From Massilia sp. 9096 (GTDB taxonomy: Bacteria; Pseudomonadota; Gammaproteobacteria; Burkholderiales; Burkholderiaceae_D), in assembly GCF_000745265.1 (NCBI RefSeq), contig NZ_JQNN01000001.1:1364001-1428000 (forward strand): a stretch of DNA of 64,000 bases. Direction: 5' to 3'. The stretch's first letter is position 1; each line of letters starts with the position of its first letter. Shown one piece after another: positions 28,321 through 36,978 of the stretch. The position numbers were made by a program, and so were the translations under genes. The notes beneath the pieces were generated by a model. It saw only the letters and a program-made list of their open reading frames with translations. It searched no databases and was not told the DNA's origin.

Positions 28321-29010
28321 TTAAAAGTCGCCGGGACCGAACTTCGGCAAGGCGAAGGTGGTGTCGAGCGCGGATTGGCTGACGCCTTCGCCCAGCGGCG
28401 CATGCGGTGCGGCGCGCCAGTCCATGGCGGTGTTGAACTGTGGCTTGGTGGGCGCGTCGTGGATCACGAACAGCAGCCGGGTCGGCCAGATGGATTCGAA
28501 GTGCGCGCGCGTGATCGCGCGCGTGCCGCTCGAAGGATCGCCGAGCAGGACGCGGCCGTCCTCGGCGCCCTTGATCACGACGAAGTGGTTGTAGCCGTGC
28601 TCGGTGATCAGCACGATCGCCGGCAGCTTGCTGTCGATGAGTTTTTGCAGCGGCACGGTAAAGCCGTCCGCCTTGAAGCCGATCTCGGCCAGGTAGCGCT
28701 GCATGTCGAGCAGCGAGAACCCTTCGCGGCGGATCTTGGCCTGGTCGCCGCGTTCCCACATGGCCTGGAAGGCGGTGGTCTCGGAAACCGGATAGCCGTA
28801 GTGATAGGTCAGCAGCGTGGCCAGCGCGGCCGAGCCGCAGCTGAAGTCGTACTGCTGGCGCGTAATCGAGCGGAAGCGCAAGGCCTTCATGCTGTGCACC
28901 GGGACGTCGTAGCTGGAACTGCCGGCAATCGACAGGTCGGCGGCCAGGGTGTTGGCGGCGCCCAGGGCGCCCAGCGCGGTGCAGATGAGGGTCAGGAACA
29001 GGCGTTTCAT
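28321..29010 (-). CDS. C39-like cysteine peptidase (FapD-like)
   Basis: 229-residue exported C39-family peptidase. A signal peptide ends near residue 24. The catalytic triad is visible as Cys58 in QYDFSCGSAALATLL, His142 in EHGYNHFVVIKG and Asp158 in VLLGDPSSG. Unlike bacteriocin exporters it lacks transmembrane and ABC domains, as in FapD, which is needed for Fap amyloid export. The start overlaps the stop of the upstream gene (ATGA). Its preserved triad suggests activity in the periplasm on a fibre subunit or on the pore. Target inferred from context. Confidence 0.8.
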   Translation of the reverse strand: MKRLFLTLICTALGALGAANTLAADLSIAGSSSYDVPVHSMKALRFRSITRQQYDFSCGSAALATLLTYHYGYPVSETTAFQAMWERGDQAKIRREGFSLLDMQRYLAEIGFKADGFTVPLQKLIDSKLPAIVLITEHGYNHFVVIKGAEDGRVLLGDPSSGTRAITRAHFESIWPTRLLFVIHDAPTKPQFNTAMDWRAAPHAPLGEGVSQSALDTTFALPKFGPGDF

Positions 29011-29483
29011 TTGAACTGCAGGTTCACGGTGGTGGAGCTCTGGATCAGTACGTTGGCGCCGGTGTTCTGGATCACCACCGGAATGCCCGCCATGTTGGCG
29101 AAGGAGCCGGCGTCGATGGTGTTGCTGCCGGTAACCACGTTAATGGCGTTGTTGTCGGTCACCGCACCGCTGATGCGTGTGTTGTTGGTGACGTTGCTGG
29201 TGTCGGTACCGCCGCGCGACTGTTCCAGCTGGCCGAGGTCGGCTGCCTGGCCGAAGTCCATGCCGTCGAGCTTCGCACTGGACGGCGCTGCCGCCAGCGT
29301 CACTGGCTGAGCCAGGGCTTGCGCGGCCTCGAGCGGCATCGCCACAGGCGCGGCGCCGAGCGCGCGGGCCGCCAGGGCATTCTCGACACCTTCCGGCGCG
29401 GCCCAGGCTGCAGACGCGAACGCCGCGAGCACAGCGACGCTGCACACGCGGCCGCAAATTGTCTTGAACTCAGGTTGCTGCAT
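29007..29483 (-). CDS. Small secreted Fap-operon protein sharing the C-terminal motif of the large subunit
   Basis: 158-residue exported protein with a signal peptide to about residue 28 (SAAWA). After an Ala-rich segment there is an Asn/Thr-rich stretch (SNVTNNTRISGAVTDNN). The C-terminus carries DAGSF, then GIPVVIQNTGANVLIQ and VNLQ. The same elements end the 799-residue protein (NAGSF, GIMVVSQNNGFSSLIQ, VNVQ), so both proteins share a homologous tail. It may be a nucleator (FapB-like) or adaptor. GGGGGA lies before the ATG. Translation is coupled to the peptidase by a four-base overlap. No family name is known to me. Confidence 0.7.
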   Translation of the reverse strand: MQQPEFKTICGRVCSVAVLAAFASAAWAAPEGVENALAARALGAAPVAMPLEAAQALAQPVTLAAAPSSAKLDGMDFGQAADLGQLEQSRGGTDTSNVTNNTRISGAVTDNNAINVVTGSNTIDAGSFANMAGIPVVIQNTGANVLIQSSTTVNLQFK

Positions 29484-29502
29484 TATTGTCCCCCGTCGCT
29501 TG

Positions 29503-29532
29503 AAAAAACTGCCGTGCCCGGGGGCACGGCAG
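29503..29532 (-). terminator. Intra-operon intrinsic terminator after the large fibre-like gene
   Basis: On the minus strand CTGCCGTGCC pairs with GGCACGGCAG (arms 29523-29532 and 29509-29518) and is followed by TTTTTT (29508-29503). It sits 18 bases after the stop of the 799-residue gene and 20 bases before the next start, leaving no room for a new promoter. Downstream genes must rely on read-through. Confidence 0.8.
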
Positions 29533-29549
29533 TCCGACTGCTTATCGCA

Positions 29550-31949
29550 TTACTTGCCGACGCCCAGGTTGCTTTGGACGTTGACGTTTTGCTGGATCAG
29601 GGACGAGAAGCCGTTGTTCTGGCTCACCACCATGATGCCGGCGGCCGACTGGCCGACGCCGCTCATGTTGTTCGACATGTCGAACGAACCGGCGTTGACG
29701 CTGTTCGAGCCGCCTGCACCGCCGGTGCCGGCGCCGCCCAGGCCACCCACGCCGTAGCCGGCGCTGATCGAGGCCAGCGAACCGCCGTTGCCGCCGGTCG
29801 ACGAGCCGCCCGAGCCGCCCATGCCGCCGTTGCCGCCGGTCGAAGCGCCCGAGGTCTGGGAGCCGGTAGTGGCCGAACCGCTGGTGGCCGCGCCGCTGGT
29901 CGACGAACCGCCGGCTGCGCCGTTGCCTGCCGTGTTCTGGGCCAGGCCGCTCGAGGCGCCCGCGCCGCCGGCTGCACCGGCACCGCCAACGCCTGCGGTG
30001 GCGGTGCCCGAAGCACCTGCACCGCCTGCGCCGCCCGCGCCGCCGGTGCCGGCTGCGCCGGAACCCGCGGTGCTGCTCAGCGCTGCGCCGTTACCAGCCG
30101 AGCCGCCGGTGGCTGCGCCGCCTGCTGCGCCGCTGCCTGCCGTGTTCGAAGCCATCGCGCCCGCACCGCCTGCGCCGCCGGTGCCGCCCGCTGCACCCAT
30201 GCCGCCGGCGCCGCCTGCTGCACCCGCGCCGCCTGCCGCGCCTGCACCGCCCATGCCGCCGGCGCCGCCGGTCGAGGTGCCGGCCGTAGCGGTTGCGGTG
30301 CCCGAAGTGGTCGCGCCGCCGGTGCCGGTCGGTGCGCCCGAGGTAGCGCCGCTACCCGACGGGGTGCCCGTGCCGGTACCGGTGCCCGAGCCGGTGCCCG
30401 GGGTGGTGGTGGCGTAGGAGCCGCCGGCGCCGTTGGTCGAGCCGGTTGCGCCGGTGCCCGAGGTCGCATCGGTACGGCCAGCCAGGCCGCCGGCTGCGCC
30501 AGCGCCGCCCATGCCGCCTGCCGCACCGGCGCCGCCGATGCCGCCTGCTGCGCCACGGCCGCCCATGCCGCCTGCCGCGCCCGAACCGCCCATGCCGCCC
30601 GTTGCCGAGCCGGTGGTGCCGCCTGCGCCGCCGGCGCCGGCGGTGATCATGCCGTTCGAGCCGCCGTTGCCGCCCGACAGCGAGCCGGAGCCGCCGCCGT
30701 TGCCGCCCGAAGCCAGGCCGCCGGCTGCGCCAGCACCGCCCAGGCCGCCGGTTGCGCCGGCCGAGCCGCCGGTTGCGCCGGAACCGCCGGTGCCGCCGTT
30801 ACCGCCCATGCCGCTGGTGGCCGAGCCGGTGGTGCCGCCTGCGCCGCCCAGTGCGCCGCTCGACGAACCGGTCGTTGCCAGGCCGGCCGTTGCCGAGCCG
30901 CCGCTTGCCGAGCCGCTCGACGCCGAGCCGCCGGCTGCGCCAGCTGCGCCGTTCGATGCGCCGGCCGAAGCGCCGTTGCCGGTCATGGCCGACACCGAGC
31001 CGCCGGTGCCGGTCGCGCCGTTGCCCGCGTTGCCCTGGGCGCCGTTGGCGTTACCGAGGTTGGTGGCGACGTTGCCGATGTTGGTGATGTTGTTGCCGTT
31101 GACCGAGCCGGTCAGGGTGGCGTTGGCGTTGGCGTTCGAGGTGTTGAACGAGTTCGAGAAGCTCGAGGTGGCCGTGCCGCCGTTGTTGGCGGCGATCGCG
31201 CCTGCAGCCGAAGCGGCGGAGCCGCCGCTGCTGTTGTTCTGGCCGGTGTGGCTGTCGGTATTGGTGTTGGTGTTCGTGCGGGTGCTCGAATCGCTGTTGT
31301 TGCTGTTGGTGTTGGTCGACGCGGTGCGCTGGCTGTTGTCGCTGTTGTCGGTCGTGGTGGTGTGGCTGTCGGTGTTGGTGTTCGCGGTGTTATGCGAATC
31401 GGTGCTGGTGTTGTTGGTCGTCGACGCCTGCGTGTTGTTCGCGGTGTTGGTGCTGGTCGAGGCCTGGTTGTGCGAATCGGTGCTGGTGTTGTTCGAGGTG
31501 TTGTAGCCCGAAGCGCGGTTGCTGCTGTCGGTCTGGGCGCTCGTGTTGTTGGCCGTGTTGTAGCCGGAAGCGTTGTTGCTGTTGTTGGTGCGGGTCGTGG
31601 TGTTGTAACCCGAAGCGCTGTTGCTGTTGTCGGTCTGGGTGTTCGAACGGTTGCTGCTGTCGGTCGACGTCTGCGTGTTGGTGTTCGTGTTGGTGTTGTA
31701 ACCCGTCGCGTTGTTGCTGCTGTTGGTGTTGGTGTTGTAACCCGAAGCGTTGTTGCTGTTGTCGGTCGGGGTGCTGGTGTTCGTCGTGGTGCTGGTGTGG
31801 GTGCTGCTGTCCGTTGCAGTGTTGTAGCCAGACGCTGCGTTCGTCGTCTGGGTCGCCGTGCTACCGCCACGCGCGTCGAGCGAGTCTTGTGCCTGGGCGC
31901 TCACGGAGAAAGCGAGCGAGATGGCGGTCACGAGCAAAGTCTTGTTCAT
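29550..31949 (-). CDS. Large low-complexity secreted protein, candidate amyloid/fibre subunit (Fap-like locus)
   Basis: 799-residue exported protein. The start is the ATG at 31949 giving MNKTLLVTAISLAFSVSAQAQ, preceded by GAGGGGAA. Residues 30-240 are almost only Thr, Asn and Ser, with six repeats around SGYNT or TGYNT. Residues 240-300 are a transition with NANANATLTGSVNGNNI. About 300-740 is Gly/Ala/Ser-rich with GGAGAAGG-type repeats. The last 57 residues form a distinct domain with NAGSF, GIMVVSQNNGFSSLIQ and VNVQ. I see no cysteine. The composition and position as first gene of a Fap-like operon suggest the major surface fibre subunit, but it is not similar in sequence to Pseudomonas FapC as far as I can tell. 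GC-rich repeats also create a long antisense open frame that is not a gene. Confidence 0.8.
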   Translation of the reverse strand: MNKTLLVTAISLAFSVSAQAQDSLDARGGSTATQTTNAASGYNTATDSSTHTSTTTNTSTPTDNSNNASGYNTNTNSSNNATGYNTNTNTNTQTSTDSSNRSNTQTDNSNSASGYNTTTRTNNSNNASGYNTANNTSAQTDSSNRASGYNTSNNTSTDSHNQASTSTNTANNTQASTTNNTSTDSHNTANTNTDSHTTTTDNSDNSQRTASTNTNSNNSDSSTRTNTNTNTDSHTGQNNSSGGSAASAAGAIAANNGGTATSSFSNSFNTSNANANATLTGSVNGNNITNIGNVATNLGNANGAQGNAGNGATGTGGSVSAMTGNGASAGASNGAAGAAGGSASSGSASGGSATAGLATTGSSSGALGGAGGTTGSATSGMGGNGGTGGSGATGGSAGATGGLGGAGAAGGLASGGNGGGSGSLSGGNGGSNGMITAGAGGAGGTTGSATGGMGGSGAAGGMGGRGAAGGIGGAGAAGGMGGAGAAGGLAGRTDATSGTGATGSTNGAGGSYATTTPGTGSGTGTGTGTPSGSGATSGAPTGTGGATTSGTATATAGTSTGGAGGMGGAGAAGGAGAAGGAGGMGAAGGTGGAGGAGAMASNTAGSGAAGGAATGGSAGNGAALSSTAGSGAAGTGGAGGAGGAGASGTATAGVGGAGAAGGAGASSGLAQNTAGNGAAGGSSTSGAATSGSATTGSQTSGASTGGNGGMGGSGGSSTGGNGGSLASISAGYGVGGLGGAGTGGAGGSNSVNAGSFDMSNNMSGVGQSAAGIMVVSQNNGFSSLIQQNVNVQSNLGVGK

Positions 31950-32014
31950 TCTGAATTCCCCTCTGGGTATTGGTTGGTAATGGATCGGCCCTATTTCGCC
32001 GATACCTTGTTCTT

Positions 32015-32030
32015 TGCACAATCAATGCCA
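32015..32030 (-). promoter_or_regulatory. Sigma-54 (-24/-12) promoter for the Fap-like operon
   Basis: The minus strand reads TGGCATTGATTGTGCA. The -24 GG (32029-32028) and -12 GC (32017-32016) are exactly ten bases apart, and TGGCA plus TGCA match the consensus TGGCACG-N4-TTGCA well. It lies about 65 bases before the start codon of the large subunit, giving a leader of roughly 50-55 bases. A sigma-54 activator gene lies directly upstream, which strengthens the call. Confidence 0.7.
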
Positions 32031-32138
32031 GCACACTCGTAACAAGTTGTAAGTGCTTGTTTTTGCTGGCTTTGTGCGATTTGTCTTACGCCGGTGTCAG
32101 AGAAGAACTTGGGCAAATTGTTGAAATTGTCGAGAATG

Positions 32139-32229
32139 TGTACCGTTCCCGGTACAGTTGTGTCACATTGGGTGAGGGACGTACACCTTTCCTGTACACG
32201 TGTAGCGCTAACCCTGCTACACGTGTACA
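32139..32229. promoter_or_regulatory. Cluster of GTACA-type inverted repeats, candidate activator (UAS) sites
   Basis: TGTACCG/CGGTACA (32139-32156) is one palindrome. TGTACACGTGTAG (32193-32205) and CTACACGTGTACA (32217-32229) form a perfect 13-base inverted repeat, and each contains the palindrome TACACGTGTA, with copies 23 bases apart. GTACA/TGTAC also pair at 32181-32197. The cluster lies 110-200 bases upstream of the sigma-54 promoter, the usual distance for enhancer-binding proteins, and directly after the activator gene stop. The large inverted repeat could alternatively be a transcript-end hairpin. Confidence 0.6.
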
Positions 32230-32238
32230 GGTCGCGGC

Positions 32239-33570
<1,332 letters not shown>

Positions 33571-34256
33571 CCATCCTCCTTGTCATTCTCGGTTTTTGCC
33601 GTAGCGGAGGGCCGGTCTGCACAAACTGCTGTGATGGCAGATGAGCAACGCGTCATGCGTCGCTTTACGGCTCTTCTTCCAGCCGCGCGCTGACGGAAAA
33701 CCAGTCAATATTATTTTCGAGTGTAACCAGATGTAAGACTTGACGGTTTACAGTAGCCGCCAGGCAACTTCTCTTGGCTTATTAAGATTTCGTTAAGATT
33801 ATGGCCTGATGAGCAAAACCATGTCGGACGATATGGAAGCGTTGCGTCAGAGGGCAAACCGGACGCGGTGGGGATGTGTGCAAGTATATTTATCATCATG
33901 CAGTTGGTGCGCAGAATGTTTCACAATTGCACCTACCGTCCGCAGAGGTGTGCCGAGATGGTTACGGTTTTGTGACTTACGGTAACTGTGGGGCATGGTG
34001 GCGAGTGCCATGCGCAGGCGCAGCCGAAGCACTCCGGTTTTTTCGGTTCCAGCCAGCGCAAGGGGCAAAGCCGCGCGCGGCAGGCCGCGTACACAGGACG
34101 GCCGGGCAGGCGAATGCGGCGCGGCCAGCGGCTGGCCGCGCAAATGAGCGCAATAGAAGAGGGTGAGCCTGGAAAGCCTGACGTGGAGCGCGCCGCCAGG
34201 CGCGCGAGGGTGGGAAGCGTGCCGTCAGGGCCGCGCGAGCGGCGGTTCAGCGCACA
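33571..34256. other. Long gene-free region upstream of the VpsR-like regulator
   Basis: 686 bases with no supported gene. The part 33690-33900 is AT-rich and may hold the regulator promoter or unseen regulatory RNA. The part 34000-34250 is GC-rich with many short inverted repeats (GCGCGC runs). Short open frames such as 33876-34166 have no ribosome site or recognisable product. Confidence 0.5.
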
Positions 34257-34733
34257 TCAGCGCACGCGGCGCACCTTGGGCGAGTTGTTAGTGCCGGGGA
34301 TCTCGAGGAACATGGTGCCGAACAGGTTGCGCACGATGCGCACCTTGGGGTCCTGCACCGGCGCCAGTACGGCTTCGCTGCCGTCGACGACGCGCCAGAC
34401 CTGGCCGTTGGCGAGCTTGAACCGGGTGTTGGGGCCCCAGCCCTGGAAGACACCGGAAATGGCAGTTTCGATAAATTTCGGCTCTTCCGGCTCGGCGCGC
34501 TTGACCGTGGCCATGCCGAAGCTTTGCTCGGGCGTCGGCGTCGGCACGGCGGCAGGAGCGGGCGCCGCAACGGCAGCCGGATACACAACGCGGCCGGGCG
34601 CGAGCTCGATCGCATCGTAACAGGCCAGGCGCTCGCCCGTATCGTTGAGGGCGCGGCAGCGCAGGAGGGCGGCGTCGTCGGCCAGGGCGGCGCCGGCGGC
34701 GAGCAGCAGGGGGAGGGCGTACAGGGATTTCAT
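34257..34733 (-). CDS. Exported hypothetical protein with RLACYD motif
   Basis: 158-residue protein with a signal peptide to about residue 18 (GAALAD). The mature N-terminus has CRALNDTGERLACYDAIEL, a Cys pair pattern found in several periplasmic proteins, including T6SS-associated VasI/TagO-type ones. The C-terminal half (FQGWGPNTRFKLANGQVW and FLEIPGTN) looks like a small beta domain. No T6SS genes lie nearby, so no function is assigned. A Pro/Ala linker joins the halves. It is followed upstream by the RlhA-type gene on the same strand, 20 bases away. Confidence 0.7.
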   Translation of the reverse strand: MKSLYALPLLLAAGAALADDAALLRCRALNDTGERLACYDAIELAPGRVVYPAAVAAPAPAAVPTPTPEQSFGMATVKRAEPEEPKFIETAISGVFQGWGPNTRFKLANGQVWRVVDGSEAVLAPVQDPKVRIVRNLFGTMFLEIPGTNNSPKVRRVR

Positions 34734-34753
34734 CGTGGCGGGATTATACGGAC

Positions 34754-36724
34754 TCAAGCGCGTGGGCGCTGCTTGTGGAACACCAGCGGGCTGTATGGAA
34801 TGTTGGAGGGCGGCGGCGAATTCAGGATGCCCGGCTTCATCGCGCCGACGATGTGCATCTCGCACGGCTTGCAGTCGAAGCGCAAGGTGTATTTTTCCTC
34901 GCCCGACACCAGCGTCATCGGCTCGGCCCGCACCTGGCCCTGCACGCCCTGCACGCCCTTGGCCTGCTTCGGGCACAGGTTGAACGAGAAGCGCAGGCAG
35001 TGCTTGGTGATCATCAGCGAGACTTCGCCCGGTTCCTCGTGCGCCTCGTAAGCCGCGTCGATCAGTTGCACGCCATGCTTGTGATAGAACGCGCGCGCCT
35101 TTTCGTTGTAGACGTTGGCCAGGTAGCTCAGCTGGGTGTCCGGGTAGGTCGGCAGCGGATCGAGCGGCTTGGCGCGCTCCGGACGCTGCCAGCCCGCCAG
35201 GCGCGCCGCCTCGTGCGCAGCTACCGCATCGCGACGCAATCCGTTGATGACGCTGGACGGCACGAACGGCGCCGGCGCCAGGTCGAGCGTCACTTCGCCG
35301 GCCTCGAACATCGTGTTGCCCAGCTTGGCCAGGCTGGCGCGCAGGCCGGCCAGCGCCTTGTCCTGCTGGTCGGCGCTCTGCAGCGCTGCGCTCGCGACGG
35401 TGCTGCTGGCGATGCCGTCCTCGTCGACGAGGTCCAGGCGCAGGCCGTCAGGCGTGCCGGACAGCCGCAGGTCGATGCGCACGCGCCGCTCGGACGACTT
35501 CTTGGTCAGCGCCGCTTCCCACTGGTGGTCGCGGTTGCGGTGGATGGCGGCGCCGACCTTCAGGCCGGGCAGGCCGGAGATCGGCTCGTTCGGGAACACG
35601 CGCCAGCGCTGGCCATCCGCGTCCTCGCCGAGCTTTTGCACGACGTTGGCCTGGATGCCGACCGTCTCGCGCTTGTGCATGTAGTTCAAGCCGTCGCCAT
35701 TGGCCATCGCGTCGTTGGCGAGAACGTCGAAGTTGTCGCCGCCGATGCGGGTCACGCTGCCCAGTTCGATGCCGACGTACTTCGGCGAATCGAAGGCGCC
35801 GATGGTCTCCTGGCGGCCGTTGGCGAAGTAGTCGGTATGACCGCGGTGGAAGTTCTTGTCGACGTCCGGGGTGAACAGGATCTCGGTCCGGCCGCTCGAG
35901 GCGCGCACCAGTTCCGGACGGCGTTCCAGGATCTCGTCGAGCAGCAGGCGGTAGTTGGCGGTGATGTTCTTGACATAGCCCATGTCCTTGTAGCGGCCCT
36001 CGATCTTGAAAGAGCGGATGCCGGCGTCGATCAGCGCTTCCAGGTTGGCGCTCTGGTCGTTGTCCTTCATCGACAGCAGGTGCTTTTCGAAGGCGACCAC
36101 GCGACCCTGGCCGTCGGACAGCGTGTAGGGCAGGCGGCAAGCCTGCGAGCAGTCGCCGCGGTTGGCGCTGCGCCCGTTGTCGGCGTGCGAGATATAGCAC
36201 TGGCCCGAGAACGCCACGCACAGCGCGCCGTGGATGAAATACTCCAGCGGCGTGTCGACCGCGGCGTGGATCTTCCTGATCTGTTCGATCGTGAGTTCAC
36301 GCGCCAGGACCAGCTGCGAAAAGCCGGCCTGGCCGAGGAATTTCGCCTTTTCAAGCGTGCGGATGTCGCATTGGGTCGAGGCGTGCAGCTGGATCGGCGG
36401 CAGGTCCATCTCCAGCAAGCCCATGTCCTGCACGATCAGCGCGTCGACGCCGGCCTCGTACAGCTGCCAGATCTGCTTGCGCGCCGCGTCGAGTTCGGCG
36501 TCGTGCAGGATCGTGTTCAGGGTCACGAAGATGCGCGCGCGGTAGCGGTGGGCGAATTGCACCAGCGCCGAGATGTCTTCGATGCTGTTGCTGGCGTTGT
36601 GGCGCGCGCCGAAGGCCGGGCCGCCGATGTACACCGCGTCGGCGCCATGCAGGATGGCTTCGCGGCCGATCTCGGCAGTCTTGGCGGGTGACAGGAGTTC
36701 GATCTGATGGGAGAGCAGCGACAT
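34754..36724 (-). CDS. rlhA: U32 peptidase-family protein, RlhA-like 23S rRNA hydroxylase
   Basis: 656-residue member of the U32 family with an N-terminal TIM-barrel and a long C-terminal DUF3656-type region. Visible are ELLSPAKTAEIGREAILHGA, LHASTQCDIRTLEKAKFLG, and the cysteine-rich GALCVAFSGQCYISHADN and NRGDCSQACRLPY that hold an iron-sulfur or metal site, then RSFKIEGRYKDMGYVKNIT. Length matches E. coli RlhA (YdcP), which hydroxylates C2501 of 23S rRNA, better than the shorter TrhP (YegQ). GAGGA precedes the ATG. Function is by family resemblance. Confidence 0.88.
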   Translation of the reverse strand: MSLLSHQIELLSPAKTAEIGREAILHGADAVYIGGPAFGARHNASNSIEDISALVQFAHRYRARIFVTLNTILHDAELDAARKQIWQLYEAGVDALIVQDMGLLEMDLPPIQLHASTQCDIRTLEKAKFLGQAGFSQLVLARELTIEQIRKIHAAVDTPLEYFIHGALCVAFSGQCYISHADNGRSANRGDCSQACRLPYTLSDGQGRVVAFEKHLLSMKDNDQSANLEALIDAGIRSFKIEGRYKDMGYVKNITANYRLLLDEILERRPELVRASSGRTEILFTPDVDKNFHRGHTDYFANGRQETIGAFDSPKYVGIELGSVTRIGGDNFDVLANDAMANGDGLNYMHKRETVGIQANVVQKLGEDADGQRWRVFPNEPISGLPGLKVGAAIHRNRDHQWEAALTKKSSERRVRIDLRLSGTPDGLRLDLVDEDGIASSTVASAALQSADQQDKALAGLRASLAKLGNTMFEAGEVTLDLAPAPFVPSSVINGLRRDAVAAHEAARLAGWQRPERAKPLDPLPTYPDTQLSYLANVYNEKARAFYHKHGVQLIDAAYEAHEEPGEVSLMITKHCLRFSFNLCPKQAKGVQGVQGQVRAEPMTLVSGEEKYTLRFDCKPCEMHIVGAMKPGILNSPPPSNIPYSPLVFHKQRPRA

Positions 36725-36823
36725 GGAGAATCCTCGGAGGCGAAGGCCGAAATTATAGCCAGATCAAGCAGTTATGTCACCGCATCGGGACCCGTGTTGG
36801 CGCAATCGCGTCGCTCGCGCCGG

Positions 36824-36837
36824 CGTGACGCGTCACG
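36824..36837. repeat. CGTGACGCGTCACG palindrome, second copy
   Basis: Perfect 14-base palindrome 142 bases upstream of the histidine kinase. The same 14 bases occur at 26241-26254 after the Fap-like operon. It could be a protein-binding site or a small dispersed repeat. Confidence 0.5.
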
Positions 36838-36978
36838 AAAAAGCCTCGCCGGTCCGCAGGGTATGTTCGCCAACTGACATGGGGCTGTGTCGTAAACGCT
36901 GCAAACGTCAAATACGTGCTGCGCGGCAATTAAAGATCGTGTTACTCTGCGGAAAAATAAGACACGAATCCACTTCAC

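Noticed and set aside
31100..31860. Short spaced repeats that could be mistaken for a CRISPR array
   Set aside because: Repeats are irregular, code for Asn/Thr/Ser and lie within an open reading frame; there are no uniform spacers or cas genes.
26258..31949. Curli (csg) system as explanation of the amyloid-like operon
   Set aside because: No CsgG-like lipoprotein, no CsgE/F-like genes; a C39 peptidase and coiled-coil barrel fit Fap instead.
29319..32042. 907-codon plus-strand frame rich in Ala/Gly/Cys/Arg opposite the large subunit gene
   Set aside because: Shadow of the repeat-rich minus-strand gene. The minus frame has a signal peptide, ribosome site and promoter; this one has none.
33876..34166. 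Possible 96-codon gene upstream of the VpsR-like regulator
   Set aside because: No ribosome site, no recognisable product, and the frame runs through an AT-rich to GC-rich boundary that looks regulatory.
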